A stretch of 64,000 bases of DNA from Sphingomonas sp. LY54 (GTDB lineage Bacteria > Pseudomonadota > Alphaproteobacteria > Sphingomonadales > Sphingomonadaceae): positions 1,633,501 through 1,697,500 of the forward strand of contig NZ_CP141588.1 in the NCBI RefSeq assembly GCF_035594035.1. Reading direction: 5' to 3'. The notes below the pieces were generated by a model. It made no database searches, was not told the DNA's origin, and saw only the letters and a list, made by a program, of their open reading frames with translations. The first letter of the stretch is position 1. Each line of letters opens with the position of its first letter. A program made the translations under genes and the position numbers. This document shows, piece after piece, positions 54,507-63,330 of the stretch.

Positions 54507-55577
54507 TCAGGCGGCGATCGTCGCCCTGATATGGGCGCAGCAGACCGGGCAGAAGGGCGCGGCCGTGCTGCGCATGCGGCAATCGGCGGCCGGGCGGTAG
54601 CGGCCGAACTGCCGATAGCGCGCGCCCTCGAACGTGCCGACCGTGCCCGCCGGGACGCTGAGCGGCGCCCCGGCAGCGCAGGTCGGATCGTGGGACAGGC
54701 CCGGCGAACATAAAGGCGCCCAGCCTGTCTGCGCGGCGTTGCGGGCGCGGCTGACATTGGGTTCCAGCGTCGCCGGCTCGTCGCCGACCCCGGTCGCTTC
54801 ATATTCGTCGGCCAGGCCGAGGCTGTGGCCGAGCTCGTGCAGCGCTACCGCCTGCCACTCCTCCCCCTGCGCGCCGGTGATCGTCGACCAGGCCGGCTCC
54901 TTGCCAACACCGCCGGCCCCGCCGCGCTTCGGACTGTCGATCAGCACCAGCACCTTGTGCCCGCGCACCCGCGCTTTCTTGACGAAGTCGCGCACCAGCC
55001 GGCCGTCGCCCAGGATGCGCCGCACCACCGTCTCGGCGGTGTTGAACAGGCCGCCCGGGCCGCTCCTCCAGAACAGGCCGGTCATTCCGAAACGCGATTG
55101 CACGCCGGCCTCGTTGAAGGGCGCCTCGCGCGTGATGAACTGGAAGAGCTGGTCGCAGGCGTCGAAGAAGCGATCCTTGTCGCCGAACATCTCGGACACC
55201 ACGATCAGGGTCCAGCCATCGCTCGCGCCCCAATGGCGGGTCGCGTCCGGCCTGCGCGCCCGTCCGGCGCGAACCGCGGCCAGCGGGAAATCCCGGGCAG
55301 TCCCGCCGGCGGCGGCCCGGACCGCGACCGCCTGCCCGGCGCCGTCGAGGTCGAGCGAGAGCGGCGGCCGCACCTCGCTCCAGCCCGGCCCCTCCTCGGA
55401 CCAGCTTTCCACGGCGATCGGCTCGGGCAGAGCGAGCGCGATCGGCTCCGCCACCTTCTCACCCTTTTCGTCGAGGAAGGTGATCTCGATCGATTCCGGC
55501 TCGGCAGCCGCAGCCGCGGCCCGGCTGCCCGGCGGCGGCACGATCGCGTCCAGCCACAGTGACATCGTCTCGGCCAT
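54507..55577 (-). CDS. M64 family metallopeptidase
   Basis: A 356-residue zinc peptidase with the M64 (IgA-peptidase) signature AVALHELGHSLGLADEYE (HExxHxxGxxD-type) near residue 240. The upstream part includes DRFFDACDQLFQFI, and a cysteine cluster CRMRSTAAPFCPVCC lies at the C-terminus. Unlike most family members it has no obvious signal peptide, only a neutral N-terminus. The first 110 residues form a beta-rich domain. Its substrate is unknown. It is divergent from the receptor gene by 263 bases. Confidence 0.88.
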   Translation of the reverse strand: MAETMSLWLDAIVPPPGSRAAAAAAEPESIEITFLDEKGEKVAEPIALALPEPIAVESWSEEGPGWSEVRPPLSLDLDGAGQAVAVRAAAGGTARDFPLAAVRAGRARRPDATRHWGASDGWTLIVVSEMFGDKDRFFDACDQLFQFITREAPFNEAGVQSRFGMTGLFWRSGPGGLFNTAETVVRRILGDGRLVRDFVKKARVRGHKVLVLIDSPKRGGAGGVGKEPAWSTITGAQGEEWQAVALHELGHSLGLADEYEATGVGDEPATLEPNVSRARNAAQTGWAPLCSPGLSHDPTCAAGAPLSVPAGTVGTFEGARYRQFGRYRPAADCRMRSTAAPFCPVCCAHIRATIAA

Positions 55578-55840
55578 GGCGCACCTCCCGATGCGCCATG
55601 TTACCGGGCAGCAGCGGCGTCCTCAATCGAGACGGGCGAAAGTATCGGAAATGGACCTACTCTATATCCAAAGTTGTAAATCTGGATTTTAGCTATTGTT
55701 CGTAGCTGCCTAGCGAACTGAAGGCCACTTCACCTGTATCCTTTCTACAACAGCGGTGAAGCTTTCGCGTAACTCCGCTTGTACGGATGTACGGCACGGA
55801 TATTCTTCTCCGAAATAAAGCAGACCGGAGGAACGCTATC
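55578..55840. promoter_or_regulatory. Gap upstream of the TonB receptor gene
   Basis: A 263-base gap, AT-richer than average around 55650-55720, between divergent genes. A candidate promoter for the receptor is TTGTAA...TATTGT near 55675-55700, with a short 14-base spacer. The clear element is the ribosome-binding site GGAGGA before ATG 55841. Confidence 0.4.
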
Positions 55841-58288
55841 ATGTCGAGCCCGAAGCCCGTCTCGTGGAAGAGAGCCGCTCTCGCAACCGGAACCTCGCTC
55901 ACCGCCTTCCTTGCCTTCAGCTCGGCGGCCGTGGCCCAGACGGGCACTGCGACGCAGGACACGACCGCCGCTACGCAGCAGGGCGATGCCATCATCGTCA
56001 CCGCGATGAAGCGCGCCTCGACGATCCTCGACGTGCCTTTCTCGATCAACGCCCAGAGCGAGGAAGACATCCAGCGCTCGGGCGCGACCACCGTCGAGGA
56101 TCTCTCCCGCAACGTCGCCGGCCTCACCGTGCAGAATCTGGGACCCGGCCAGAGCCAGGTGTCGGTGCGCGGCGTCTCGGCCGGCCAGATCGTCCGCGAT
56201 CAGCCGGGCGTGAAGGAGCAGGTCGGCGTCTATCTCGATGAATCGGTGATCTCGCTGTCGCTGTTCACGCCCGATCTCGACCTGTTCGATCTCAATCGCG
56301 TCGAGACCCTGCGCGGGCCGCAGGGCACCCTGTTCGGCTCGGGGTCGGTCGGCGGCACGATCCGCTACATCACCAACCAGCCCAACGTCGATCGGCTCGA
56401 AGGCCAGGTCGAAGGCAACCTCAACCTCGTCGACGGCGACGATCTCGGCGGCCATTTGAAGGGCGCCATCAACCTGCCGCTGGTCGACGGCATCATGGCC
56501 GTGCGCGCGGTCGCCTATCACACCCAATATGGCGGCTTCATCAATGCGCGCCGCGAAGGCGGCGGGATCGACGAGGACGTCAACAGCGGCCACCGCACCG
56601 GCGGCCGCCTCGCGCTCAGCATCCAGCCGAGCGACAATGTCACGATCACGCCGCGCGTCGTCTACCAGAAGATCGAGGTCGACGGCTTCAACCGGCAGGA
56701 GGTGTTCAACCTCTATGCCAATCCGCTCACCAACGCCGCGGCGCCGGGCGGCCGTCCGCCGGTGACATTCGACGAGCGCGAACACTTCCTGCTGCTCGAC
56801 GAGAAGTTCAAGGACGAGACGGTGATCGCCGATCTGACCGCGAGCTTCGGCTTTGGCGGCGTTGAGCTGACCAGCGTCACCAGCTTCATCGAACGCGACA
56901 TCCTGGTCAGCCGCGATGCCAGTGCGCTCACCGGCAGCGTCTCGGTCGATCTCGGCTTCCCCGATGCCGGCGTGCTGCTGCCGTCCAACCTGCGCGACAC
57001 CACCGATCTCCAGACCTTCACCCAGGAACTGCGCATCGGCTCGACCGGCACCGGTCCGCTGCAATGGGTGATCGGCGGCTTCTATTCGGACATCAAGCGC
57101 GTCTACGAGCAGCGCCTGCCGACCCCGGGCTACGACGCCTTCACCGATGCCGAACTCGGCGCCGGCACCTCGGCCGCGGTCGCCAACGGCTTCGGGCCGA
57201 ACTCGCCCTACAATGCCGACCTGCCCTACGACATTAAGCAGAAGGCCCTGTTCGGCGAGGCGAGCTACGACCTCACCGATCGCCTCACCGCTACCGCCGG
57301 CGTGCGCTATTACGACTTCAGCGAGGAGCGCGACTTCATCTCGGGCGGCCTGTTCGCCAATGGCGACCGCCGCATCGGCGACAAGACCTCGTCGAGCGGC
57401 TTCACGCCGCGCTTCCTCGTCACCTACGAGGCCTGGGACAATGTCAATTTCAACGCCCAGGTGTCGAAGGGCTTCCGCCTCGGCGGCGTTAACGATCCGC
57501 TGAACCTGCCGCTCTGCACCGACCAGGACGAGGCGATCTTCGGCCCGTTCGCCGGCTCGTTCGACGACGAGACCCTGTGGAACTACGAAGCGGGCGTGAA
57601 GGCGCAGGTCGGCGGGCTGAGCTTCAATGCCGCCGGCTTCTACACCGACATCTCGAACCTGCAGGTGACGCTCGACGCCGGCTCCTGCTCGTCGCGCATC
57701 GTGTTCAACGTGCCCGAGGCCCATACGATGGGCGTCGAGTTCGAGCTCGCCGCCACGCCGATGGAGGGGCTGGACCTGTCGCTCGCCGGCAGCTGGGTCG
57801 AGGCCGAGTTCGACTCGACCGTCACCACCGGCACCGGCGCCGTCGTCGGCGGCATCCGCGAGGGCAACCGGCTCCCGACCGTCCCCAAGTTCCAGATCGC
57901 GGCCAGCGCCTTCTACACTGTGCCGTTCGATGCGCGCGGCACCAATGGCGTGTTCGGCGTGACCTTCCAGCATGTCGGCAGCCGCTACACCCAGCCGAGC
58001 GACCAGGAGCCGGGGGCGGGCCTGTTCACGCACAATCTCGCTCCGTTCGGGGGCCTGCCGCCGGGCGCGACGACCCTGATCGATCTCAAGCTGCCGAGCT
58101 ACGAACTGGTCAATCTCAGCGCCGGCATCGAATGGGACAACGGGCTCAGCCTCACCGCCTACGTCAACAACCTGTTCGACGAGAATCCCTTGCTCTCGTT
58201 CGATCGCGAACGCGGCGGACGGGCGCGGCTCGGCTTCAACGTCGGCCAGCCCCGTACCTACGGGATCACCGGCCGCTTCCGTTTCTAA
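55841..58288 (+). CDS. TonB-dependent receptor
   Basis: An 815-residue outer-membrane receptor that imports a substrate using TonB energy. Order: signal peptide (ending SSAAVAQT), a TonB-box-like AIIVTAMKR, a plug domain with EDIQRSGATTVEDLSRNVAGL and VETLRGPQGTLFGSGSVGGTI, then a 22-strand barrel ending in an aromatic GITGRFRF. It matches the Sphingomonad group with IIVTAxKR boxes. No ligand can be read from sequence; the downstream Tat-exported flavoenzyme, ten bases later, suggests an amino-acid-derived or amine substrate. Confidence 0.93.
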   Translation: MSSPKPVSWKRAALATGTSLTAFLAFSSAAVAQTGTATQDTTAATQQGDAIIVTAMKRASTILDVPFSINAQSEEDIQRSGATTVEDLSRNVAGLTVQNLGPGQSQVSVRGVSAGQIVRDQPGVKEQVGVYLDESVISLSLFTPDLDLFDLNRVETLRGPQGTLFGSGSVGGTIRYITNQPNVDRLEGQVEGNLNLVDGDDLGGHLKGAINLPLVDGIMAVRAVAYHTQYGGFINARREGGGIDEDVNSGHRTGGRLALSIQPSDNVTITPRVVYQKIEVDGFNRQEVFNLYANPLTNAAAPGGRPPVTFDEREHFLLLDEKFKDETVIADLTASFGFGGVELTSVTSFIERDILVSRDASALTGSVSVDLGFPDAGVLLPSNLRDTTDLQTFTQELRIGSTGTGPLQWVIGGFYSDIKRVYEQRLPTPGYDAFTDAELGAGTSAAVANGFGPNSPYNADLPYDIKQKALFGEASYDLTDRLTATAGVRYYDFSEERDFISGGLFANGDRRIGDKTSSSGFTPRFLVTYEAWDNVNFNAQVSKGFRLGGVNDPLNLPLCTDQDEAIFGPFAGSFDDETLWNYEAGVKAQVGGLSFNAAGFYTDISNLQVTLDAGSCSSRIVFNVPEAHTMGVEFELAATPMEGLDLSLAGSWVEAEFDSTVTTGTGAVVGGIREGNRLPTVPKFQIAASAFYTVPFDARGTNGVFGVTFQHVGSRYTQPSDQEPGAGLFTHNLAPFGGLPPGATTLIDLKLPSYELVNLSAGIEWDNGLSLTAYVNNLFDENPLLSFDRERGGRARLGFNVGQPRTYGITGRFRF

Positions 58289-58298
58289 GGCGGGCGGC

Positions 58299-59537
58299 GT
58301 GGCCGAGCTAACCCGCCGTACGGCCCTGCTCGCCGGCGCCGGGGCGGCCACGGCGCTGGCCGCCCCGGCGTTCGCGCAGGGCGGCAGGGGGCCACGCAGC
58401 GTCGTCATCGGCGCCGGCGTGTTCGGCGCCTGGACGGCCGAGCAGCTTCGCCGCCGCGGCCACCGCGTCACCTTGGTCGACGCCTGGGGCCCGGCCCACA
58501 GCCGCGCCTCCTCGGGCGGGGAATCGCGGATGACGCGCGGCGCCTACGGGCCCGACGAGGTCTATGCGCGCATGGCCTGGGAATCGCTGGCCGAGTGGCG
58601 GCCTTTGTCCGACCGGGCGGGTCTGCCAATCTTCCACAAGACCGGCGTCCTATTCTTCTTCCCGAAGATGGAGGCCTATGCCGAGCAGTCGCTGGCCGTC
58701 CATCGCCGGCTCGGCTTCCCCACGCAGGCACTCGATCCCGCCGCCCTGCGCCGGCGTCTCCCGCAAATGGACTGGAGCGGAGTCGCGCTCGGCCTCTACG
58801 AGCCCGAATTCGGCGCGCTGATGGCCCGCCGCGCGGTGCAGACCCTGGTCGCCGAGTTCGTCCGCGGCGGCGGCCGCTACCTCCAGGCGGCGGTGGCGCC
58901 GCCCGCGCCGGCTTCGCGCCTCACCGAACTGCGCACCGAAAATGGCGACAGGCTCGAAGCCGATTTCTTCGTCTTCGCCTGCGGCCCCTGGCTTCCCAAG
59001 CTGTTCCCGGCCTTGCTCGGCAAGCGCATCTTCCCGACCCGGCAGGAGGTCTTCTTCTTCGCGCCCGAGGCCGGCGACGACCGCTTCGGCCCCGCGCACC
59101 TCCCCGGCTGGGCCGATTTCAACGGCGGCGACATCTATTACGGCTTCCCCGATCTCGAGGCGCGCGGCTTCAAGATCGCGCACGACGCGCACGGCCCGGC
59201 GATGGACCCGGACAGCGCGGACCGCCGGCCGACCGCGCAAGCGCTGGCCGACGTGCGCGCCTTCATGCGCCGCCGCTTTCCCGCCCTGGCCGAGCGTCCG
59301 CTGACCGAGGCGCGCGTCTGCCAATATGAGAATAGCGGCAATGGCGACCTGCTGATCGATCGCCACCCGGACTGGGCCAATGCCTTGCTGGTCGGCGCGG
59401 GCTCCGGCCACGGCTTCAAGCACGGCCCGGCCGTCGGCCGCTACGCCGCCGGACTGCTGACCGGAACGCTCGCCCGGGTCGAGCCGCGTTTCTCGCTCGC
59501 CAGCAAGAGCGAGACCGAGGCCCGCGCCGTCCACTGA
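58299..59537 (+). CDS. Tat-exported FAD-dependent amine oxidoreductase (monomeric sarcosine oxidase type)
   Basis: A 412-residue flavoenzyme. It begins with a twin-arginine leader (TRRTALLAGAGAATALAAPAFAQ) and the FAD motif VVIGAGVFGAWTAEQLRRRGH. The C-terminal part includes the cysteine in ARVCQYENSGNGDLL, placed like the flavinylated cysteine of sarcosine and N-methyltryptophan oxidases, and LVGAGSGHGFKHGPAVG. Oxidation of N-methylated or secondary amines in the periplasm would fit. The GTG start at 58299 is ten bases after the receptor stop, so the two make an operon. Confidence 0.87.
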   Translation: MAELTRRTALLAGAGAATALAAPAFAQGGRGPRSVVIGAGVFGAWTAEQLRRRGHRVTLVDAWGPAHSRASSGGESRMTRGAYGPDEVYARMAWESLAEWRPLSDRAGLPIFHKTGVLFFFPKMEAYAEQSLAVHRRLGFPTQALDPAALRRRLPQMDWSGVALGLYEPEFGALMARRAVQTLVAEFVRGGGRYLQAAVAPPAPASRLTELRTENGDRLEADFFVFACGPWLPKLFPALLGKRIFPTRQEVFFFAPEAGDDRFGPAHLPGWADFNGGDIYYGFPDLEARGFKIAHDAHGPAMDPDSADRRPTAQALADVRAFMRRRFPALAERPLTEARVCQYENSGNGDLLIDRHPDWANALLVGAGSGHGFKHGPAVGRYAAGLLTGTLARVEPRFSLASKSETEARAVH

Positions 59538-59604
59538 CGCGGGTTGTCAGTGCCGTTTCGGGCACGGGTCGCCGCGCGCGCCTGTGCCGATTTTCGCCAT
59601 TTTG

Positions 59605-59613
59605 TGATATACT
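59605..59613 (+). promoter_or_regulatory. Extended -10 promoter of the PRC-barrel gene
   Basis: TGATATACT resembles the extended -10 TGnTATAAT, about 35 bases before the ATG. A matching -35 is weak. GAAGGAGA before the start is a good ribosome-binding site. Confidence 0.4.
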
Positions 59614-59646
59614 TCGCGTCTGCTGAGTCTTCGAAGGAGACGGGCC

Positions 59647-60027
59647 ATGGCCGATACCAATCCGGTCATCGACTACGGACACGAATTGATTTCGTCGCGC
59701 CGTGTGGAAGGGACCCCGGTCTACAACCGGGCCAATGAGAAACTGGGTACGATCCATTCGGTGATGATCGAGAAACGGAGCGGCAAGGTCGCCTATGCGG
59801 TCCTGTCGTTCGGGGGTTTTCTCGGCGTCGCCGAACATGTCCACCCGGTGCCGTGGGACATGCTGACCTACGACGTCGATCTCGACGGCTATGTCGCCGA
59901 TATCGCCAAGGACCAGATCAAGAATGCCCCGGCCTTGGGCCTCGACGAAGCCGATCGCCCGCGCGACCGCGCTTATGACGAGGAAGTGTCCGGCTATTAT
60001 GGCCGGCTGCCCTGGTGGGGCCTGTAA
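59647..60027 (+). CDS. PRC-barrel domain protein
   Basis: A 126-residue protein with a PRC-barrel fold (residues about 12-80: ISSRRVEGTPVYNRANEKLGTI, KVAYAVLSFGGFLGV, HPVPWDMLTYD). It then has a charged helix and a Tyr/Trp-rich end YGRLPWWGL. PRC-barrel proteins bind RNA-processing or photosynthetic partners; small stand-alone ones are common in Sphingomonads and appear stress-related, but no function is known. It is monocistronic with an extended -10 promoter. Confidence 0.88.
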   Translation: MADTNPVIDYGHELISSRRVEGTPVYNRANEKLGTIHSVMIEKRSGKVAYAVLSFGGFLGVAEHVHPVPWDMLTYDVDLDGYVADIAKDQIKNAPALGLDEADRPRDRAYDEEVSGYYGRLPWWGL

Positions 60028-60208
60028 GGATCGATCGGCTGACGGCCGCTCGATCCGGTCCCGAAAGCACCATCTTTCGCGCGCCGTCGCGAAGGGGCGT
60101 TTCTTGCGCCCCGGCCGGGCTGCATCTCCGCCCGACTTTCCGCCGCATTGGACCCAACAAGACCGCGCATTCGATGTAGCGTGGAGCGCCCTGTTAAGGG
60201 GGATCCGC

Positions 60209-60778
60209 ATGATCGCTCTGCGCGCGGCCGCGGCCGCCTTTCTCCTGGTCCCGCCGGCGATCGCGCCGGCCCAGTCCGCAGCCTCCGCCCAGGGCCGGCC
60301 GCATTGCGTGGCGCCCGCCAGCGCCGCCCGCGATGCCTGGCGCCGCGACCACCTCTGGCGCTACGCCAGCGCGGAGGATGCCGATTGCGCCTATGTCCTC
60401 CTCTACCGCAGCCAGACGCCGTGGCCGAGCTGGCACAGCCCGAGCTACCGCTATCTCCCCGCGGGCACGCGCTTCCAGATGGCGTTCAGCCCGGGCCAGC
60501 CGCCCGAGCGGCCCGGCGCGTTCGGCACATTCGATCCGATCCCCGACGTCCGCTACGTCCGACAGGCGCTGGCAGTGAAGGAGGCGTGGAAGCCCAAGAT
60601 AGACCGGGTCGTGACGTTCGAGGTGCTGGAGCCGCTGCCGGTCGACGCCGGCACCGTCGGCCCGCAGATCGACGGCGTCCGCTATCTGCCCGGCGGCGGC
60701 TCGCAGTTCCAGATCCTCGTCCCCGGCGCGGTCCGCATCGCCTATTTGAAGGTGGTGGACGTCCGCCCGATCCGGTGA
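60209..60778 (+). CDS. Exported hypothetical protein (189 aa)
   Basis: Not recognised. Signal peptide (LRAAAAAFLLVPPAIAPAQS), then a mature domain of about 165 residues with two cysteines (PHCVAP and DADCAYV) able to pair, WPSWHSPSYRYLPAGTRFQ, and beta-strand rich C-terminus. AAGGGGGAT upstream of ATG 60209 is a strong ribosome-binding site. It may have an enzymatic or carbohydrate-binding role, but no catalytic motif stands out. It is convergent with the exported methyltransferase. Confidence 0.7.
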   Translation: MIALRAAAAAFLLVPPAIAPAQSAASAQGRPHCVAPASAARDAWRRDHLWRYASAEDADCAYVLLYRSQTPWPSWHSPSYRYLPAGTRFQMAFSPGQPPERPGAFGTFDPIPDVRYVRQALAVKEAWKPKIDRVVTFEVLEPLPVDAGTVGPQIDGVRYLPGGGSQFQILVPGAVRIAYLKVVDVRPIR

Positions 60779-60785
60779 GGGCGCC

Positions 60786-61544
60786 TCAGCTCGGCTTGCG
60801 GAAGCGGTAGACGACGCGGTCGGTCTTGCCGCGCACCGCCGGGTCGAACACGTTCTTCTGATGGTCGTCGGCCGGGTTGCGCAGCAGCGCGCTTTCGCCG
60901 TCGAGGACGAAGCCGGCGCGCTCGAAATCGGCCTTGATCACCGCCGGATCGATCCGGTGCAATGTCTCCACCACTTCGCGCGTGTCGCCGCCCGGCGTCG
61001 CGACATGGTCGATCACCCCGACCACGCCGCCCGCCTTGGTCGCCGCGAACAATTTGCCCAGGAATTCCCCCGGCTCCATCCGCGGGAATTTGTACTTTTC
61101 GCTTTCCCAATATGTGTCGTGGTAATTGAGGTGCAGCATCGTGAAATCGAAGCTGTCCGGCGCCAGCACCAGGCCCTTGGCGTCGCTGACCAGCAGCCGC
61201 ACGTTGGGCGTCCGCGCCGTCAGCTCGGCCAGCGCCTTCTTGCCCGCTTCGTCGTAGAAATTGGCCGGCTCCCAGGCGACGACCGAGCCGTCGCGGCCGA
61301 CGGCTTTGCCGATCAGCTCGGCATAATACCCACTGCCGGTGAACAGATCGAGTGCGCGATCGCCCTTCTCGAGCCCGAGAAACCGCAGCACCTCCGCCGG
61401 CCGCCGGCCCTCGTCCAGCTTCACCGCCTCGGCCGGCCGTCCCTTGCCCGCCACCGCCGCCGCAACGTTCGCCGGCGCCGCGAGCGCGGGCACGGCGCCC
61501 GCCAGCAGCATGGCCGCCACGGCCGTCATTCCAATCCCCTTCAT
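60786..61544 (-). CDS. Exported class I methyltransferase-like protein
   Basis: A 252-residue protein combining a signal peptide (MKGIGMTAVAAMLLAGAVPALAAPA) with a Rossmann methyltransferase fold. It shows LDLFTGSGYYAELIGKAVG (motif I), VVAWEPANFYDE, LLVSDAKGLVL and FTMLHLNYHDTYW. A signal peptide on a SAM-dependent methyltransferase is unusual, since SAM is cytoplasmic; such proteins recur in Sphingomonads and Caulobacter, with no established function. GGGAGGA precedes the ATG. It is divergent from the DNA methyltransferase gene. Confidence 0.85.
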   Translation of the reverse strand: MKGIGMTAVAAMLLAGAVPALAAPANVAAAVAGKGRPAEAVKLDEGRRPAEVLRFLGLEKGDRALDLFTGSGYYAELIGKAVGRDGSVVAWEPANFYDEAGKKALAELTARTPNVRLLVSDAKGLVLAPDSFDFTMLHLNYHDTYWESEKYKFPRMEPGEFLGKLFAATKAGGVVGVIDHVATPGGDTREVVETLHRIDPAVIKADFERAGFVLDGESALLRNPADDHQKNVFDPAVRGKTDRVVYRFRKPS

Positions 61545-61728
61545 GATGGTCCTCCCGTCTGGATCGCCCCGCCGAAACGGCCCGAAGCGCCCGGCGACAG
61601 CCGCTTTCGACGGAACGCCGCCAGGCTTCTGCGAACGGCCGCCGGCTTCGTCCGAAACGGTCCAAACAGATTCCATAGTCGACACGGTTCCAATGGCCGT
61701 CGGCGCGCCCGCGGCCGATGCTGCGGCG

Positions 61729-63315
61729 ATGAGCAACCGGCTCTATTATGCGGACAATCTCGACGCGCTCCGCGATCACGTCGCGGACGCCAGCGTCGAT
61801 CTCGTCTATCTCGACCCGCCCTTCAATTCGAACGCCAATTACAACATCCTCTTCCGCTCGCCCGCCGGCCGCGCCGCCGACAGCCAGATCGAGGCGTTCG
61901 AGGACACGTGGCACTGGAACGAGGCGGCCGAGGACGCCTTCGAGCAGGTGATGCACGCCGGTCGGCCCCGCGCCTTCGAGCTGCTGCGCGCGATGCGCAG
62001 CTTCCTCGGCCACAATGACATGATGGCCTATCTGTCGATGATGGCGATCCGCCTGATCGAGCTCCACCGCGTGCTGAAGCCCACCGGCAGCCTCTACCTC
62101 CACTGCGATCCGACCGCGTCGCATTACTTGAAGCTGCTGCTCGACGGCGTGTTCGGGCCGGACAATTATCTGAATGAGATCACTTGGAAACGCACGACTG
62201 CGCACAGCGATTCTGGCCGGTTCGGGCGCAACACCGACATCATCTTTTTCTACGCCAAGGGGCCAAAGCGGGTCTGGAATCCGGGGTACAGCGCCTACAG
62301 CAGCGACTATGTGAGCCGCTTCCGCAACCGCGATCCGGACGGCCGGCGCTGGATGGACGACAATCTCACCGCCAAGGGTTTGTCGGGCGGAGGCTACACC
62401 TACGATTATAAGGGCCGGACTTCACTGTGGCGGGTCCCTCCGGAAACGATGCGCCGGCTGGACGAGGAAGGCCGGCTCCACTTCACGCGTGCCGGCGGCA
62501 TCCGTCTCAAGCGCTATCTCGACGAAGCTAAGGGCATCCCCGCACAGGCTCTGTGGGACGACATACCGGCCATCAATTCCCAAGCGCAGGAACGGCTCGG
62601 CTACCCCACCCAGAAGCCGCTGGCTTTGCTCGAGCGGATCATCTCGGCCTCGTCCAACCCCGGCGATGTCGTGCTCGATCCGTTCTGCGGCTGCGGCACC
62701 GCAATCCATGCGGCCGAGAAGCTCGGTCGGCAGTGGATCGGCATCGACATCACCCATCTCGCCATCTCGCTGATCGAACGGCGCATGAAGGAGGCGTTTC
62801 CGGACGCCCGCTTCACGGTGGAAGGCACGCCCAAGGACCTTGCCTCGGCGCTCGATCTCGCCCGCCGCGACAAATATCAGTTCCAATGGTGGGCGGTGGC
62901 GATGGTCGAGGGCGTGCCCCTGGACGGCAAGAAGAAGGGCGCCGACGGCGGCATAGACGGCCTCATCTATTTCAAGCCCGACGGCAAGCGCACCGAGAAG
63001 GCTCTGGTCTCGGTGAAGGGCGGCCAGCATGTCGGCGTCCAGGCGGTGCGCGACCTGCACAGCGCGATGGAACGCGAGAAGGCGCCGATCGGAATCATCG
63101 TCACCGCGGCGCTTCCGACCGGCCCGATGCTGCGCGAGGCCGCCGCCGTCGGCCGCTTCACCGACGAATGGGGCCGCGGCTGGCCGCGTCTCCAGATCCT
63201 GACCCTGGCGGAACTGTTCCGCGGCAAGCGGCCGGCCATTCCCTTTGCCGACCCGCTCGCCGCATTGCGCCGCACGCGCCGCGAACCGGCGGAGAAGCAG
63301 GACAGCTTCCTCTGA
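61729..63315 (+). CDS. Site-specific DNA methyltransferase fused to an Mrr-like nuclease domain
   Basis: A 528-residue protein with an N-terminal beta-class adenine/cytosine DNA methyltransferase. Motif IV LVYLDPPFNSNANYNILF comes first; motif I is VLDPFCGCGTAIHAAEKLG and motif X DDIPAINSQAQERLGYPTQ precedes it. The last about 120 residues form a PD-(D/E)XK Mrr-like domain with KKGADGGIDGLIYFK, ALVSVKGGQHVGVQAVRDLH and IGIIVTAA. Both activities in one chain make a self-contained restriction-modification enzyme plausible. The start is uncertain (ATG 61693 or 61729; neither has a good ribosome-binding site). Confidence 0.85.
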   Translation: MSNRLYYADNLDALRDHVADASVDLVYLDPPFNSNANYNILFRSPAGRAADSQIEAFEDTWHWNEAAEDAFEQVMHAGRPRAFELLRAMRSFLGHNDMMAYLSMMAIRLIELHRVLKPTGSLYLHCDPTASHYLKLLLDGVFGPDNYLNEITWKRTTAHSDSGRFGRNTDIIFFYAKGPKRVWNPGYSAYSSDYVSRFRNRDPDGRRWMDDNLTAKGLSGGGYTYDYKGRTSLWRVPPETMRRLDEEGRLHFTRAGGIRLKRYLDEAKGIPAQALWDDIPAINSQAQERLGYPTQKPLALLERIISASSNPGDVVLDPFCGCGTAIHAAEKLGRQWIGIDITHLAISLIERRMKEAFPDARFTVEGTPKDLASALDLARRDKYQFQWWAVAMVEGVPLDGKKKGADGGIDGLIYFKPDGKRTEKALVSVKGGQHVGVQAVRDLHSAMEREKAPIGIIVTAALPTGPMLREAAAVGRFTDEWGRGWPRLQILTLAELFRGKRPAIPFADPLAALRRTRREPAEKQDSFL

Positions 63316-63330
63316 TCCCCGCTCCGCGCT

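Noticed and set aside
55745..58471. A 908-codon minus-strand frame
   Set aside because: It lies antisense to the TonB-dependent receptor, which has a good start signal and family motifs.
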